From assembly GCA_016781885.1 (NCBI GenBank), contig JADDPM010000007.1, positions 1-24,783 of the forward strand: a stretch of DNA of 24,783 nucleotides, read 5' to 3'. Shown piece after piece: positions 6,740-13,538 of this stretch. Source of the DNA: Rubrobacter sp. (GTDB lineage Bacteria; Actinomycetota; Rubrobacteria; Rubrobacterales; Rubrobacteraceae). The notes under the pieces are model-generated. The model made no database searches and was not told the origin of the DNA. It was given only the letters and a program-made list of their open reading frames with translations. The position numbers and the translations under genes are program-made. Position 1 is the stretch's first letter; each line of letters opens with the position of its first letter.

Positions 6740-8897
6740 CAGGCTGTGCAGGAATCCGCAGCACGAGTATGGCGATGTCGTCGCGCTCCCCATCCTCCTG
6801 AAAATCCAGAACGGCGCCCTCTATACGGGCGGCGAGGGACGGGGCGTCGAGGCCGGTGGAGGAGCGGAGCAGGGCCGCGAGCCTCTCCTCGCCGAAGAAG
6901 TCACCGCCGGGGGAGCGGGCCTCGGTGACGCCGTCGGTAAAGAGCACCAGGGTGTCGCCGGGGTTCAGGCGGGATTCTTGATCCGTGAGCCTCGGCTCGT
7001 CGAACACGCCGACGGCCCTCCCCAGATACCCGGCCCGGCGGACTTCACCATCCGCGCAGAGCAGCATGGGCGCTGGATGCCCGCCTAAAGAGACGGAGAT
7101 ACCGGCTCCCCCGCCCGCCGCGTCCGGCTCCAGCCGCGCGTAGGCGACGGTACAGAACTTCTGGTCTCCTTGTTCGTGCGCGTGGCGCAGCATGGCTTCG
7201 TTCAGGTCGGCGAGGATGATGGAGGGACGAGACCGGTGCATCGCGGCGGCCCGGATGGTGTAGCGGGCCAGCGCCAGGACGGCCGCCGCCTCGGCCCCCT
7301 TGCCGCTAACGTCCCCTATCACCGCTCCCCACGACCCACCGCCAGCCGCGCCGGTCCCCGCCTCGAAGAGGTCGTAGAAGTCGCCGCCGACGTCCGCCTC
7401 CCCGGCGGGCAGATAGCTCAGCCCGACCTCCATTCCTGGCACCTCGGGGAGACGCGCGGGCAGTAAATTCTCTTGAAGGGCGCGGGCGGTCCTGGTGCGC
7501 GCGCGGTAGAGGCGGGAGTTGTCCACCGCGAAGGCGCAGCGCTGAGCAAGGCTCTCGGCCAGCGAGAGGTCGTCAGGGACGTACCGGCGGCCGGGCCTGC
7601 TAAGGACGAAGGAGATGGCCCCAAGAGTGCGGCCCCGGGCGACCAGCGGCGCGCAGATACAGGATTTGGGATCCAACTCGCGGAGCATGGCGAGGTGCTC
7701 CTCCTCCCGGTTACCTTCAGCCACGATCTTCTCCGCCTCGGGGAGCAGGATAGCCCTGCCCGTGCGCAGCACCGTCGAGACAACGCGGTCGGCTTCCATT
7801 AGCTCTTCGGCCTCTAGCTCGCGGTACCGGCCGAGCTCGCGCAGTAGGGGCTCCCGCTCCGGGTCGGCGTGAGCGGCGGCGAGCTGGCGCATGCATCCGT
7901 CCTCCCCCAGCACGTCCACCAGACAGCAGTCGGCGAACTCCGGGATGGTCAGGCGCGCCACGCGGGCCAGGGTCGCCCCGTAATCAAGCGAGGTCGAGAG
8001 GATCGCACCCGACTCCGCGAGCAGCGCGATCCTCCCCCGCGCCGCCTCGGCCTCCTCCCTGGCGGCCCGCTCGCGCAGGAAGAGCAGGTCCCGTTCCTCC
8101 TCTGCCTTCTTGCGGTCGGTTATATCCAGCACCGTCCCTACGAAGCGTACCGCCCGCCCCTCCTCGAAGAACGCCTGTCCACGAGCAGCCAACCAACGCT
8201 CCACCCCGTCGTGAAGCCCTATGGTCCTGTACTCGATGTCGTGCTCACCGTTGCTCTCGGGGTCCAGCGCGCGTCGCACCACACCATCTACCCAACCACG
8301 GTCCTCCGGATGCAGCCCCGCTAGAAACGTCCCGTAGTCCACCTTCGCCTCAGGAGACAACCCGAACATCGCCTTGCACCGCTCGTCCCACCTCAGTTCC
8401 CCGGTTAGGGGGTCGAAGTCCCACGTCCCGAGCCCCGTCGCCTCGACGGCCAGGCGCAGCCGGTCCTCGCTCTCCCCGAGCTTCTCCTCGATCCTCTTTC
8501 GGTCCGTGACATCGTTCTGCACCCCGATAAAGTTGGTCAGACGTCCCTCTTCGTCGTGGACGGGGGAGATGGAGAGCTCGTTCCAGAAGAGCGCACCGTC
8601 CTTCTTGTAGTTGCGCAGAACGACCCTGCACTCGCGGCCTTCTCCGAGGGCCGCCCGCAGCTCGCCGAGGGCGGGCTGGTCGCGGTCGTTCCCTTGCAGA
8701 AAGCGGCAGTTCTTGCCGAGTATCTCCCGGGCCGGGTAGCCGGTCATGTGCTCGAAGGTCGGGCTCGCGTAGACGATGGGGTTCTCAGGTAGGGTTGCGT
8801 CGGTGATGACTACCCCGCCGGCGCTAGAGCGCGCGGCCAGGTCCGCGAGCCGGTCCGCCTCCGGCTCCGTGCCAAGATAGAACTCGAAAGGGTCCAT
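6732..8897 (-). CDS. LOV-PAS-GAF-PP2C (SpoIIE-type) blue-light-responsive protein phosphatase
   Basis: The 721-residue cytosolic protein has four modules. Residues 20-135 form a canonical LOV domain: the flavin-adduct cysteine Cys64 in GKNCRFLQG, the flavin-contacting Asn96 and Asn106 (NYKKDGALFWNEL), and Gln127 (FIGVQNDVT). Residues 145-265 are a PAS/PAC domain. After a coiled-coil linker, residues about 295-465 are a GAF domain. Residues 480-716 are a PP2C/SpoIIE phosphatase with metal ligands Asp506 (VGGDFYD), Asp529 (GDVSGKG), Asp655 (FTDGVTEA) and Asp706-707 (RDDIA). Such phosphatases dephosphorylate STAS anti-sigma antagonists in partner-switching stress pathways, and here blue light probably controls activity. 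No STAS or anti-sigma kinase gene is nearby. ATG 8897 has no Shine-Dalgarno sequence; TAAAAT at 8909-8904 suggests a leaderless transcript. Confidence 0.92.
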   Translation of the reverse strand: MDPFEFYLGTEPEADRLADLAARSSAGGVVITDATLPENPIVYASPTFEHMTGYPAREILGKNCRFLQGNDRDQPALGELRAALGEGRECRVVLRNYKKDGALFWNELSISPVHDEEGRLTNFIGVQNDVTDRKRIEEKLGESEDRLRLAVEATGLGTWDFDPLTGELRWDERCKAMFGLSPEAKVDYGTFLAGLHPEDRGWVDGVVRRALDPESNGEHDIEYRTIGLHDGVERWLAARGQAFFEEGRAVRFVGTVLDITDRKKAEEERDLLFLRERAAREEAEAARGRIALLAESGAILSTSLDYGATLARVARLTIPEFADCCLVDVLGEDGCMRQLAAAHADPEREPLLRELGRYRELEAEELMEADRVVSTVLRTGRAILLPEAEKIVAEGNREEEHLAMLRELDPKSCICAPLVARGRTLGAISFVLSRPGRRYVPDDLSLAESLAQRCAFAVDNSRLYRARTRTARALQENLLPARLPEVPGMEVGLSYLPAGEADVGGDFYDLFEAGTGAAGGGSWGAVIGDVSGKGAEAAAVLALARYTIRAAAMHRSRPSIILADLNEAMLRHAHEQGDQKFCTVAYARLEPDAAGGGAGISVSLGGHPAPMLLCADGEVRRAGYLGRAVGVFDEPRLTDQESRLNPGDTLVLFTDGVTEARSPGGDFFGEERLAALLRSSTGLDAPSLAARIEGAVLDFQEDGERDDIAILVLRIPAQPVS

Positions 8898-8903
8898 CGG
8901 GAT

Positions 8904-8909
8904 ATTTTA
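8904..8909 (-). promoter_or_regulatory. Candidate -10 element for a leaderless transcript
   Basis: TAAAAT on the minus strand ends about 7 bases before the ATG at 8897, so transcription would start at or next to the start codon. This fits the absence of a ribosome binding site. No convincing -35 hexamer was found 16-18 bases upstream. Confidence 0.3.
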
Positions 8910-9009
8910 CAGCACCGATCTAGCCGCACGCCGCTACCGGAGGCTTTTGCGAGAGGCGGATTTGGGGTAACCTGAGGAAGTTGGCAAAGAATAGGAGAGG
9001 AGAGGTACT

Positions 9010-9633
9010 GTGGCTTACGATCTTCCACCGCTGCCCTACGACTACAATGCGCTGGAGCCGACTATAGACGAGGAGACGATGCATCTCCACCACGAGAAGC
9101 ATCACAACACCTACGTCACGAACCTCAACAGCGCGCTGGAGCAGCACCCCGACGCGGACCCCGGCGACATCAACCAGCTCCTGGCGAACATAAACGACGT
9201 CCCCGAGGATATCCGCCGGGCCGTCAGGAACAACGGCGGCGGTCACGCTAACCACGCGATGTTCTGGCAGATCATGAGCCCCAACGGCGGCGGCGAGCCG
9301 GTCGGAGACCTGGCGGGCGCCATAAACCAGAGCTTCGGCTCTTTCGATAGCTTCAAGGAGCAGTGGGCGGCCGCAGCGGCCCCGGGCGCCATCTTCGGCT
9401 CGGGCTGGGCGTGGCTCATCGCCTCCCCCGACGGTTCCGTAAGAATAGAGACGACCCCGAACCAGGACAGTCCACTCATGGAAGGCAAGCTACCGGTCAT
9501 AGGTCTGGACGTCTGGGAGCATGCCTACTACCTGACCTATCGTAACCGCCGCCCCGAGTACATCAACAGCTGGTGGAACGTGGTCAACTGGGAGGAGGCC
9601 GAGCGCCGCTACCAGGCCGCAAGGTCCTCCTAA
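9010..9633 (+). CDS. sodA: Superoxide dismutase, Mn-type
   Basis: The 207-residue protein matches the Fe/Mn superoxide dismutase family over its whole length. The metal ligands are visible: an N-terminal His in MHLHHEKHHNTYV, a second in GGGHANHAMFWQ, and the Asp and His of DVWEHAYY. GSGWAWL is also diagnostic. The sequence PNQDSPL, with Gln in the second coordination shell, is typical of manganese rather than iron enzymes, though cambialistic use is possible. It converts superoxide to hydrogen peroxide and oxygen in the cytoplasm; there is no signal peptide. GTG 9010 is supported by the AGGAGAGGAGAGG run ending four bases before it. A strong hairpin follows the stop, so the gene is probably monocistronic. 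Confidence 0.95.
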   Translation: MAYDLPPLPYDYNALEPTIDEETMHLHHEKHHNTYVTNLNSALEQHPDADPGDINQLLANINDVPEDIRRAVRNNGGGHANHAMFWQIMSPNGGGEPVGDLAGAINQSFGSFDSFKEQWAAAAAPGAIFGSGWAWLIASPDGSVRIETTPNQDSPLMEGKLPVIGLDVWEHAYYLTYRNRRPEYINSWWNVVNWEEAERRYQAARSS

Positions 9634-9654
9634 CCGGCGCCTCATAGACTTTCC

Positions 9655-9684
9655 AGAGCCCCCGGAAGTAGTTCCGGGGGCTCT
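9655..9684 (+). terminator. Hairpin terminator after sodA
   Basis: A perfect 13-bp stem (AGAGCCCCCGGAA paired with TTCCGGGGGCTCT) encloses a four-base GTAG loop 22 bases past the stop codon. No clear T-run follows, so termination may be less efficient or rely on the stem alone. Confidence 0.7.
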
Positions 9685-9697
9685 CTCGTCGTCCAGT

Positions 9698-9728
9698 TTA
9701 CTTCCGGCGGGTAGTCCTCCGGTACACT
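9698..9728 (+). promoter_or_regulatory. Candidate promoter of the CoADR-like gene
   Basis: TACACT at 9723-9728 fits a -10 hexamer (TAnnnT) about 39 bases before the preferred start codon. The nearest -35-like sequence, TTACTT at 9698-9703, is 19 bases upstream, which is longer than ideal. Confidence 0.3.
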
Positions 9729-9766
9729 TAAGAGGAGAAGGTCTCGGAGCGGAAGGGGTGTCAGGG

Positions 9767-11149
9767 ATGCGTTTGGTCGTGATCGGCGGGGTGGCGGCGG
9801 GGACGAAGGCGGTCTCCAGGGCCCGGAGGGTGGCCCCTGACCTCGAGATAACCCTCTACCAAGAGGAGCCGGAGATCTCTATAAGCGAGTGCGGGCTGCC
9901 ATACTTTATCTCTGGCGTCGTCGAGGGTCGCGACGACCTCATCGCCCGCACCCCCGAAGACTTCGCTGAAAAGGACGTAGAGGTCCTCACCCGTCACCGC
10001 GTCGAGAGCATCAACCCCGAGAACAAGAGGCTTGTCGTCAAGGATCTCTCCGCGGGAAAGGAGTTCGAAGACTCCTACGACCGGCTCCTGATCTCGACCG
10101 GCGCCAGGGCCGTCCTCCCGCCCGTCGAGGGCGCCGACCTTGACGGCGTCTTCGCCCTGCGCTTCCTGACGGACGCCGACGCTATCATGAGGTACGTGAG
10201 AGAACACTCACCCGGTACAGTGGCCATCGTCGGCGGCGGCTATATTGGGCTTGAGCTCGCCGAGAACCTCAAGGAGATCGGGATCGAGGTTGCCGTCGTC
10301 GAGGCCGAGGGCAGAGTCGCCAACGCCTACGGCCTCGAGGTCTCCGAGAAGATCGCGGAACACCTCGAGGAGAAAGGCGTCCGGGTCCTCACCTGCGATA
10401 TGGTCGAGGAGATGGTAGGCGACGAAGAAGGTAAGGTGAGGGCCGTCCGGTTCGACGGCGAGGAGCTAGAGGCTGAGATGGTGATCGTGGCGGTCGGCAT
10501 CGAACCAGCCGTCGAGGTCGCTAAAGAAGCGGGGGCGGAGATCGGAGCTACGGGCGCGATCCGGGTGGACAAGTACCTCAAGACGAGCCTCCTGGACGTT
10601 TGGGCTGCAGGGGACTGCGCGGAAACAACTAACCTCATAACGGGAGAGCCGGCCTGGGTGCCCCTCGGGGACACGGCGAATCAGATGGGCCGGGTCGCCG
10701 GCACGAATGCCGCTCCTGGGGAAACCTTCCTGGAGTTCCCCGGCGTGCTGGGAACCGGGGTCTTCAAGGCCTTTGACCTCACGGTAGCGAAGACGGGGCT
10801 CTCGGAGGAAGAGGCCATGGGCGCGGGCTTCGAGGTCATAACGGTCACCGTGGACTCCACGGACAAGGCGGGCTATCTTCCCGGGCCAGATCCGGTGTTC
10901 GTCAAGCTCATAGCCGACGCCGCGACCGGCCAGCTTATAGGCGCGGAGATGGTAGGCGGCAGGGCGGACAAGTACGTGGATATCTGCGCCACCGCTATCT
11001 GGGGCAGGCTCGCTTACCCCGACCTCGTCAACCTGGACCTGGCTTACGCCCCTCCCTTCGGCCCCGTCCTCAGCCCTGTAATCGTAGCCGCGTCCGCGCT
11101 CGCCAATAAATTCGAGAGAAAGACCGAAGGCGTAAGAGCGGTGGAGTAG
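9767..11149 (+). CDS. CoA-disulfide reductase / NADH oxidase-like FAD flavoprotein
   Basis: The 460-residue protein is a pyridine nucleotide-disulfide oxidoreductase with one redox cysteine. The N-terminal FAD Rossmann motif is VVIGGVAAGTKA. The cysteine at residue 42 lies in SISECGLPYFISG, which is closer to CoA-disulfide reductases than to water-forming NADH oxidases. A second Rossmann motif (VAIVGGGYIGLELAEN) binds NAD(P)H, and VWAAGDCAE closes the FAD site. The C-terminal dimerisation domain contains LAYAPPFGPV, where family members have a conserved Tyr. The likely role is reduction of CoA disulfide or a related low-molecular-weight disulfide, or oxygen, for thiol homeostasis, which fits its place after sodA. 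ATG 9767 has AAGGGG eight bases upstream; GTG 9758, in frame, overlaps that site and is less likely. Confidence 0.88.
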   Translation: MRLVVIGGVAAGTKAVSRARRVAPDLEITLYQEEPEISISECGLPYFISGVVEGRDDLIARTPEDFAEKDVEVLTRHRVESINPENKRLVVKDLSAGKEFEDSYDRLLISTGARAVLPPVEGADLDGVFALRFLTDADAIMRYVREHSPGTVAIVGGGYIGLELAENLKEIGIEVAVVEAEGRVANAYGLEVSEKIAEHLEEKGVRVLTCDMVEEMVGDEEGKVRAVRFDGEELEAEMVIVAVGIEPAVEVAKEAGAEIGATGAIRVDKYLKTSLLDVWAAGDCAETTNLITGEPAWVPLGDTANQMGRVAGTNAAPGETFLEFPGVLGTGVFKAFDLTVAKTGLSEEEAMGAGFEVITVTVDSTDKAGYLPGPDPVFVKLIADAATGQLIGAEMVGGRADKYVDICATAIWGRLAYPDLVNLDLAYAPPFGPVLSPVIVAASALANKFERKTEGVRAVE

Positions 11150-11175
11150 CTACCGGCTCCTCCGGAACGGTAGCT
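11148..11175 (+). terminator. Candidate hairpin after the CoADR-like gene
   Basis: AGCTACCG (overlapping the stop codon) pairs with CGGTAGCT at 11168-11175 around a 12-base loop. The stem is 8 bp and no T-run follows, so this is a weak terminator call. Confidence 0.4.
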
Positions 11176-11260
11176 GATCGGGGACGAACCGCGAAAGACA
11201 GGCGTGTAGCGGATCCGGGACGCTACTTCTCCCTATATCTCACGTTACAGGGGAGAGACT

Positions 11261-11395
11261 GTGCCCTCCGTCTCTAACGGCTACCGCGCTTGGCGGAGCG
11301 CTATGCTGTTCCTTCTGGCGTTCTTCCTCCGCCGCATCGTCTTCGGGGCAGACGATGCGGGAGAGCCTGCGTCCGGCGGGGCACTGCCCGGGTAG
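11261..11395 (+). CDS. Candidate small membrane-associated protein, 44 residues
   Basis: GTG at 11261 follows a good ribosome binding site (GGGGAGAG at 11250-11257) and opens a frame to TAG at 11395. The product begins MPSVSNGYRAWRSA, then has a hydrophobic stretch (MLFLLAFFL) ending in two arginines, and finishes with a Gly/Ala-rich acidic tail. This fits a short membrane-associated peptide. I recognise no family. It lies in an otherwise gene-free 316-base gap, and only the ribosome binding site and hydrophobic pattern support it. The remaining bases, 11396-11465, show no further gene. Confidence 0.35.
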   Translation: MPSVSNGYRAWRSAMLFLLAFFLRRIVFGADDAGEPASGGALPG

Positions 11396-11465
11396 GAGGC
11401 CGGCTGCGGTTCACCGGATCAAGGTATCCTTCAGGAGCTACGGTTGATGCTTTGCAGAGGACAAT

Positions 11466-11696
11466 TTGGTAGACGAACCGAATCGGCTTACCAGAGCAGA
11501 CCTTGAGGCCATGCGCCAAGAGTTCGGCGCGCACGAGTGGCATGCCCACGGGCGCTCTTTGGAGCTGGACGACGACCTCTATCAAGTGCGCCAGATCGAG
11601 TGGGCGGGATTCACCTTGAATGATTGGGCCAAGGCTCGGGGCGTGCCGTTGATCTACGCCAAGGCTCTACACCGCTTCCTTCAACAACAGTATTAA
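11466..11696 (+). CDS. Hypothetical protein, 76 residues
   Basis: I do not recognise this small soluble protein. It begins MVDEPNRLTRADLEAMRQEF, has an acidic middle (LELDDDLYQVRQIEW) and ends in a helical, basic-aromatic segment (DWAKARGVPLIYAKALHRFL). The TTG start at 11466 has AGAGGAC a suitable distance upstream. Base composition is visibly less GC-rich than the flanking metabolic genes, as in the next gene. No signal peptide or membrane segment is seen. A DNA- or protein-binding role is possible but unsupported. Confidence 0.55.
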   Translation: MVDEPNRLTRADLEAMRQEFGAHEWHAHGRSLELDDDLYQVRQIEWAGFTLNDWAKARGVPLIYAKALHRFLQQQY

Positions 11697-11862
11697 AGTG
11701 GATACAACTCAAGGTAGGGGCTCGTTATCGAGGCTCAGCTCGTATTCTCTGCCACACGAAACTCTCAACACCAGGGAGGGTTTAGTACCGAATCGAGCGG
11801 GAAGATATCGTGTAATAGAGACAATAGTATCATGGGCTGCCTGCGGGGAAAGGAGGTAGACG

Positions 11863-12270
11863 GTGAGCTACTCGTGGTTTGAGGATTACCTCACGCGACT
11901 CGACGGCAAAGAGGCACGTCAGCAGTATTACGAGAGGCGCTATGCAGCGTGGCATGAGGCTGCCCGGAAAATGGCCGAAGCCATAGTAGAGTCTCAAAGG
12001 GCGTTGTCGAGTGTTTCCGCGGAGACTCAGGAAAGCCAGGCGGAGCTCGCTCAGAGCTTCTTCGAGAGCGTAGTCAGCAACCTCAGGGATCAGGTAGAGA
12101 GCAACACGGCCGGTTCGCGGGAACTGGCCGAGCAAGTACTCAAGAGCCAAGAGGTCGGCTGGTTGCTGGCGCAGGAGTCGATGAAAGCTCAAGTGGATTT
12201 TCTTGATTCCATATTCTCTTACTACCAGGAAAGCGTGAGGGCGGCCGAGAGAGCAACCAGGCGCAGCTAG
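11863..12270 (+). CDS. Phasin-like coiled-coil protein, 135 residues
   Basis: The product is almost entirely predicted amphipathic helix: an aromatic N-terminus (MSYSWFEDYLTRL), then long Ala/Glu/Gln/Ser-rich heptad-like stretches such as AEAIVESQRALSSVSAETQ, and a basic C-terminal tail (RAAERATRRS). This organisation resembles phasins, which coat polyhydroxyalkanoate granules, but I cannot identify a specific family motif and no PHA synthase gene is in the window. GTG 11863 has an ideal site, AAAGGAGG, six bases upstream, so expression is likely strong. Composition is lower in GC than the neighbours. Other coiled-coil scaffold roles remain possible. Confidence 0.6.
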   Translation: MSYSWFEDYLTRLDGKEARQQYYERRYAAWHEAARKMAEAIVESQRALSSVSAETQESQAELAQSFFESVVSNLRDQVESNTAGSRELAEQVLKSQEVGWLLAQESMKAQVDFLDSIFSYYQESVRAAERATRRS

Positions 12271-12356
12271 CTCTGACCGGGGTTCTCGACAGGGCTCCGG
12301 CCTTCTTTAGATTTTCGCATGCCGTAAGCTTCCAGAGAGAGCTAGCGCACGGTTCC

Positions 12357-13397
12357 TTACAGGGCCGTGAGGGCCTCGTATACGGCGAGAGAGATGTCCT
12401 GAATCGCCTCGCGAGCCTCGCCCTCGCCGGCTCCCGAGGCGAGCACAGCGAGGTAGTAGTGCTTCTCACCGCCGGAGGGGTCTTTGTAGAACACGATGCC
12501 GGCATCGCCGAAGTGGCCCTCCCAGGACCCCGTCTTATGGGCGACGCGGACGCCCGAAGGGAGCTTCCCGAGGATGCGGTCCTCGACGCTGGTCCCCGTC
12601 ATAGCGGCGATCATCTCGGCCGAGAGCTCCTCGCTTGTAAATCGCGGGTCGGAGATCCTCTCCAAAAGGAGAACCACGTCGTTGGGGGTGGCGAAGTAGC
12701 CGGAGAGGTACCCATGGTATCGAGAACCCTCGATCCCCATGCCCTCGAGTTCGGCCCTTATCTTCTCCTCCCCGAGACGACGGTCGAGCGCGGTCCATGT
12801 GGCATTGTTGCTATGGTTAATCATCCGGTACGCGCACTCACGCAGGCTTATGGAGTAGCCTGCCGGGCTGCCTTTGACCCCGCCGGCGCCGGGACGTATA
12901 TCCCCGGGGAGGATGTTGATCTTCTCCTCCAGGTCTACCTCGCCCCGCGCCGCGGCCCGGTAGAGTGCCGCCAGCGTCGGCAACTTTCCGATGCTGGCCG
13001 TCATGAACTCCTCATCACCCCGCACCGACACCCACGCGCGAGAGCCAGGCTCGAGCACCGCGACCCCATAGACGCCCCCGTGCCCCTCGGCTATCTCCTG
13101 GATCCGGGTCCGCAACGCCCCCTCGTCGAAACCCGACACCGTCTCCGGCAAGGCCGGCGGCCCAACCTCCGGCCAGGAGACCGCGCCCGTCCGACCTTCC
13201 ACCACCGGCTCCGAAAGAAAAAGCAACACCAGACCCGCCAGGACGAAGCCAGCCAGAAGCGAGATCCCCTGAGAGAACCAGACCCGCCGGCCTCGCCCTG
13301 CGCTCCGCTTCCGGTCCCCACCATTACCATTCTCGCGGGATACATCTCTCCCGGTATCGCTCTCCACTGCCGCCGGACTCTCCGACCATACCGGCAA
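12357..13397 (-). CDS. Membrane-anchored serine hydrolase of the class A beta-lactamase/PBP fold
   Basis: The protein of 346 residues has a basic cytoplasmic N-terminus, one membrane anchor (ISLLAGFVLAGLVLLFL, about residues 45-61) and an extracytoplasmic domain. That domain has the three active-site elements of penicillin-recognising enzymes: SxxK at 135-138 (TASIGKLP), SNN at 196-198 (INHSNNAT) and KTG at 288-290 (HKTGSWEG). The omega-loop ExxLN motif that carries the deacylating glutamate of class A beta-lactamases is not visible, so a peptidase, esterase or peptidoglycan role is more likely than antibiotic hydrolysis. The TTG at 13397 is chosen because TTTGGAGG lies five bases upstream; a longer TTG start at 13409 has that site inside its own first codons. 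The upstream region is AT-rich and operator-like. Confidence 0.82.
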   Translation of the reverse strand: MPVWSESPAAVESDTGRDVSRENGNGGDRKRSAGRGRRVWFSQGISLLAGFVLAGLVLLFLSEPVVEGRTGAVSWPEVGPPALPETVSGFDEGALRTRIQEIAEGHGGVYGVAVLEPGSRAWVSVRGDEEFMTASIGKLPTLAALYRAAARGEVDLEEKINILPGDIRPGAGGVKGSPAGYSISLRECAYRMINHSNNATWTALDRRLGEEKIRAELEGMGIEGSRYHGYLSGYFATPNDVVLLLERISDPRFTSEELSAEMIAAMTGTSVEDRILGKLPSGVRVAHKTGSWEGHFGDAGIVFYKDPSGGEKHYYLAVLASGAGEGEAREAIQDISLAVYEALTAL

Positions 13398-13427
13398 GAC
13401 CACCTCCAAAATCCACGAATACGAGCA

Positions 13428-13442
13428 ACGCTTGACAAGCGT
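13428..13442. promoter_or_regulatory. Palindromic operator-like site
   Basis: ACGCTTG-A-CAAGCGT is a perfect inverted repeat with 7-bp arms and a single central base, about 30 bases upstream of the serine hydrolase start. This size and symmetry suit a dimeric repressor or activator. Which regulator binds is unknown. Confidence 0.45.
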
Positions 13443-13464
13443 ACATTACAAAAACCCATTTACT

Positions 13465-13481
13465 TTAACAAAATCTTAACA
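13465..13481. promoter_or_regulatory. 11-bp-spaced direct repeat (OmpR/PhoB-type site) in an AT-rich promoter region
   Basis: TTAACA at 13465-13470 is repeated at 13476-13481, so the repeats are exactly 11 bases apart start to start. This is the layout bound by tandem OmpR/PhoB-family regulators; the hexamer resembles the Bacillus PhoP half site. The surrounding 13443-13490 is strikingly AT-rich for this genome. On the minus strand the second unit reads TTGTTA and could serve as a -35, with TAATGT 17 bases on as -10, for the serine hydrolase gene. Confidence 0.35.
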
Positions 13482-13538
13482 AATGTTATGAAAGAGACGA
13501 TCTACAGAGAGCTGGAGGCAGGCGTTGCCGGGGCGTAG

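Noticed and set aside
12357..13397. Calling this an antibiotic-resistance beta-lactamase
   Set aside because: The omega-loop glutamate motif is not visible and the protein is membrane-anchored; the fold alone does not show antibiotic hydrolysis.
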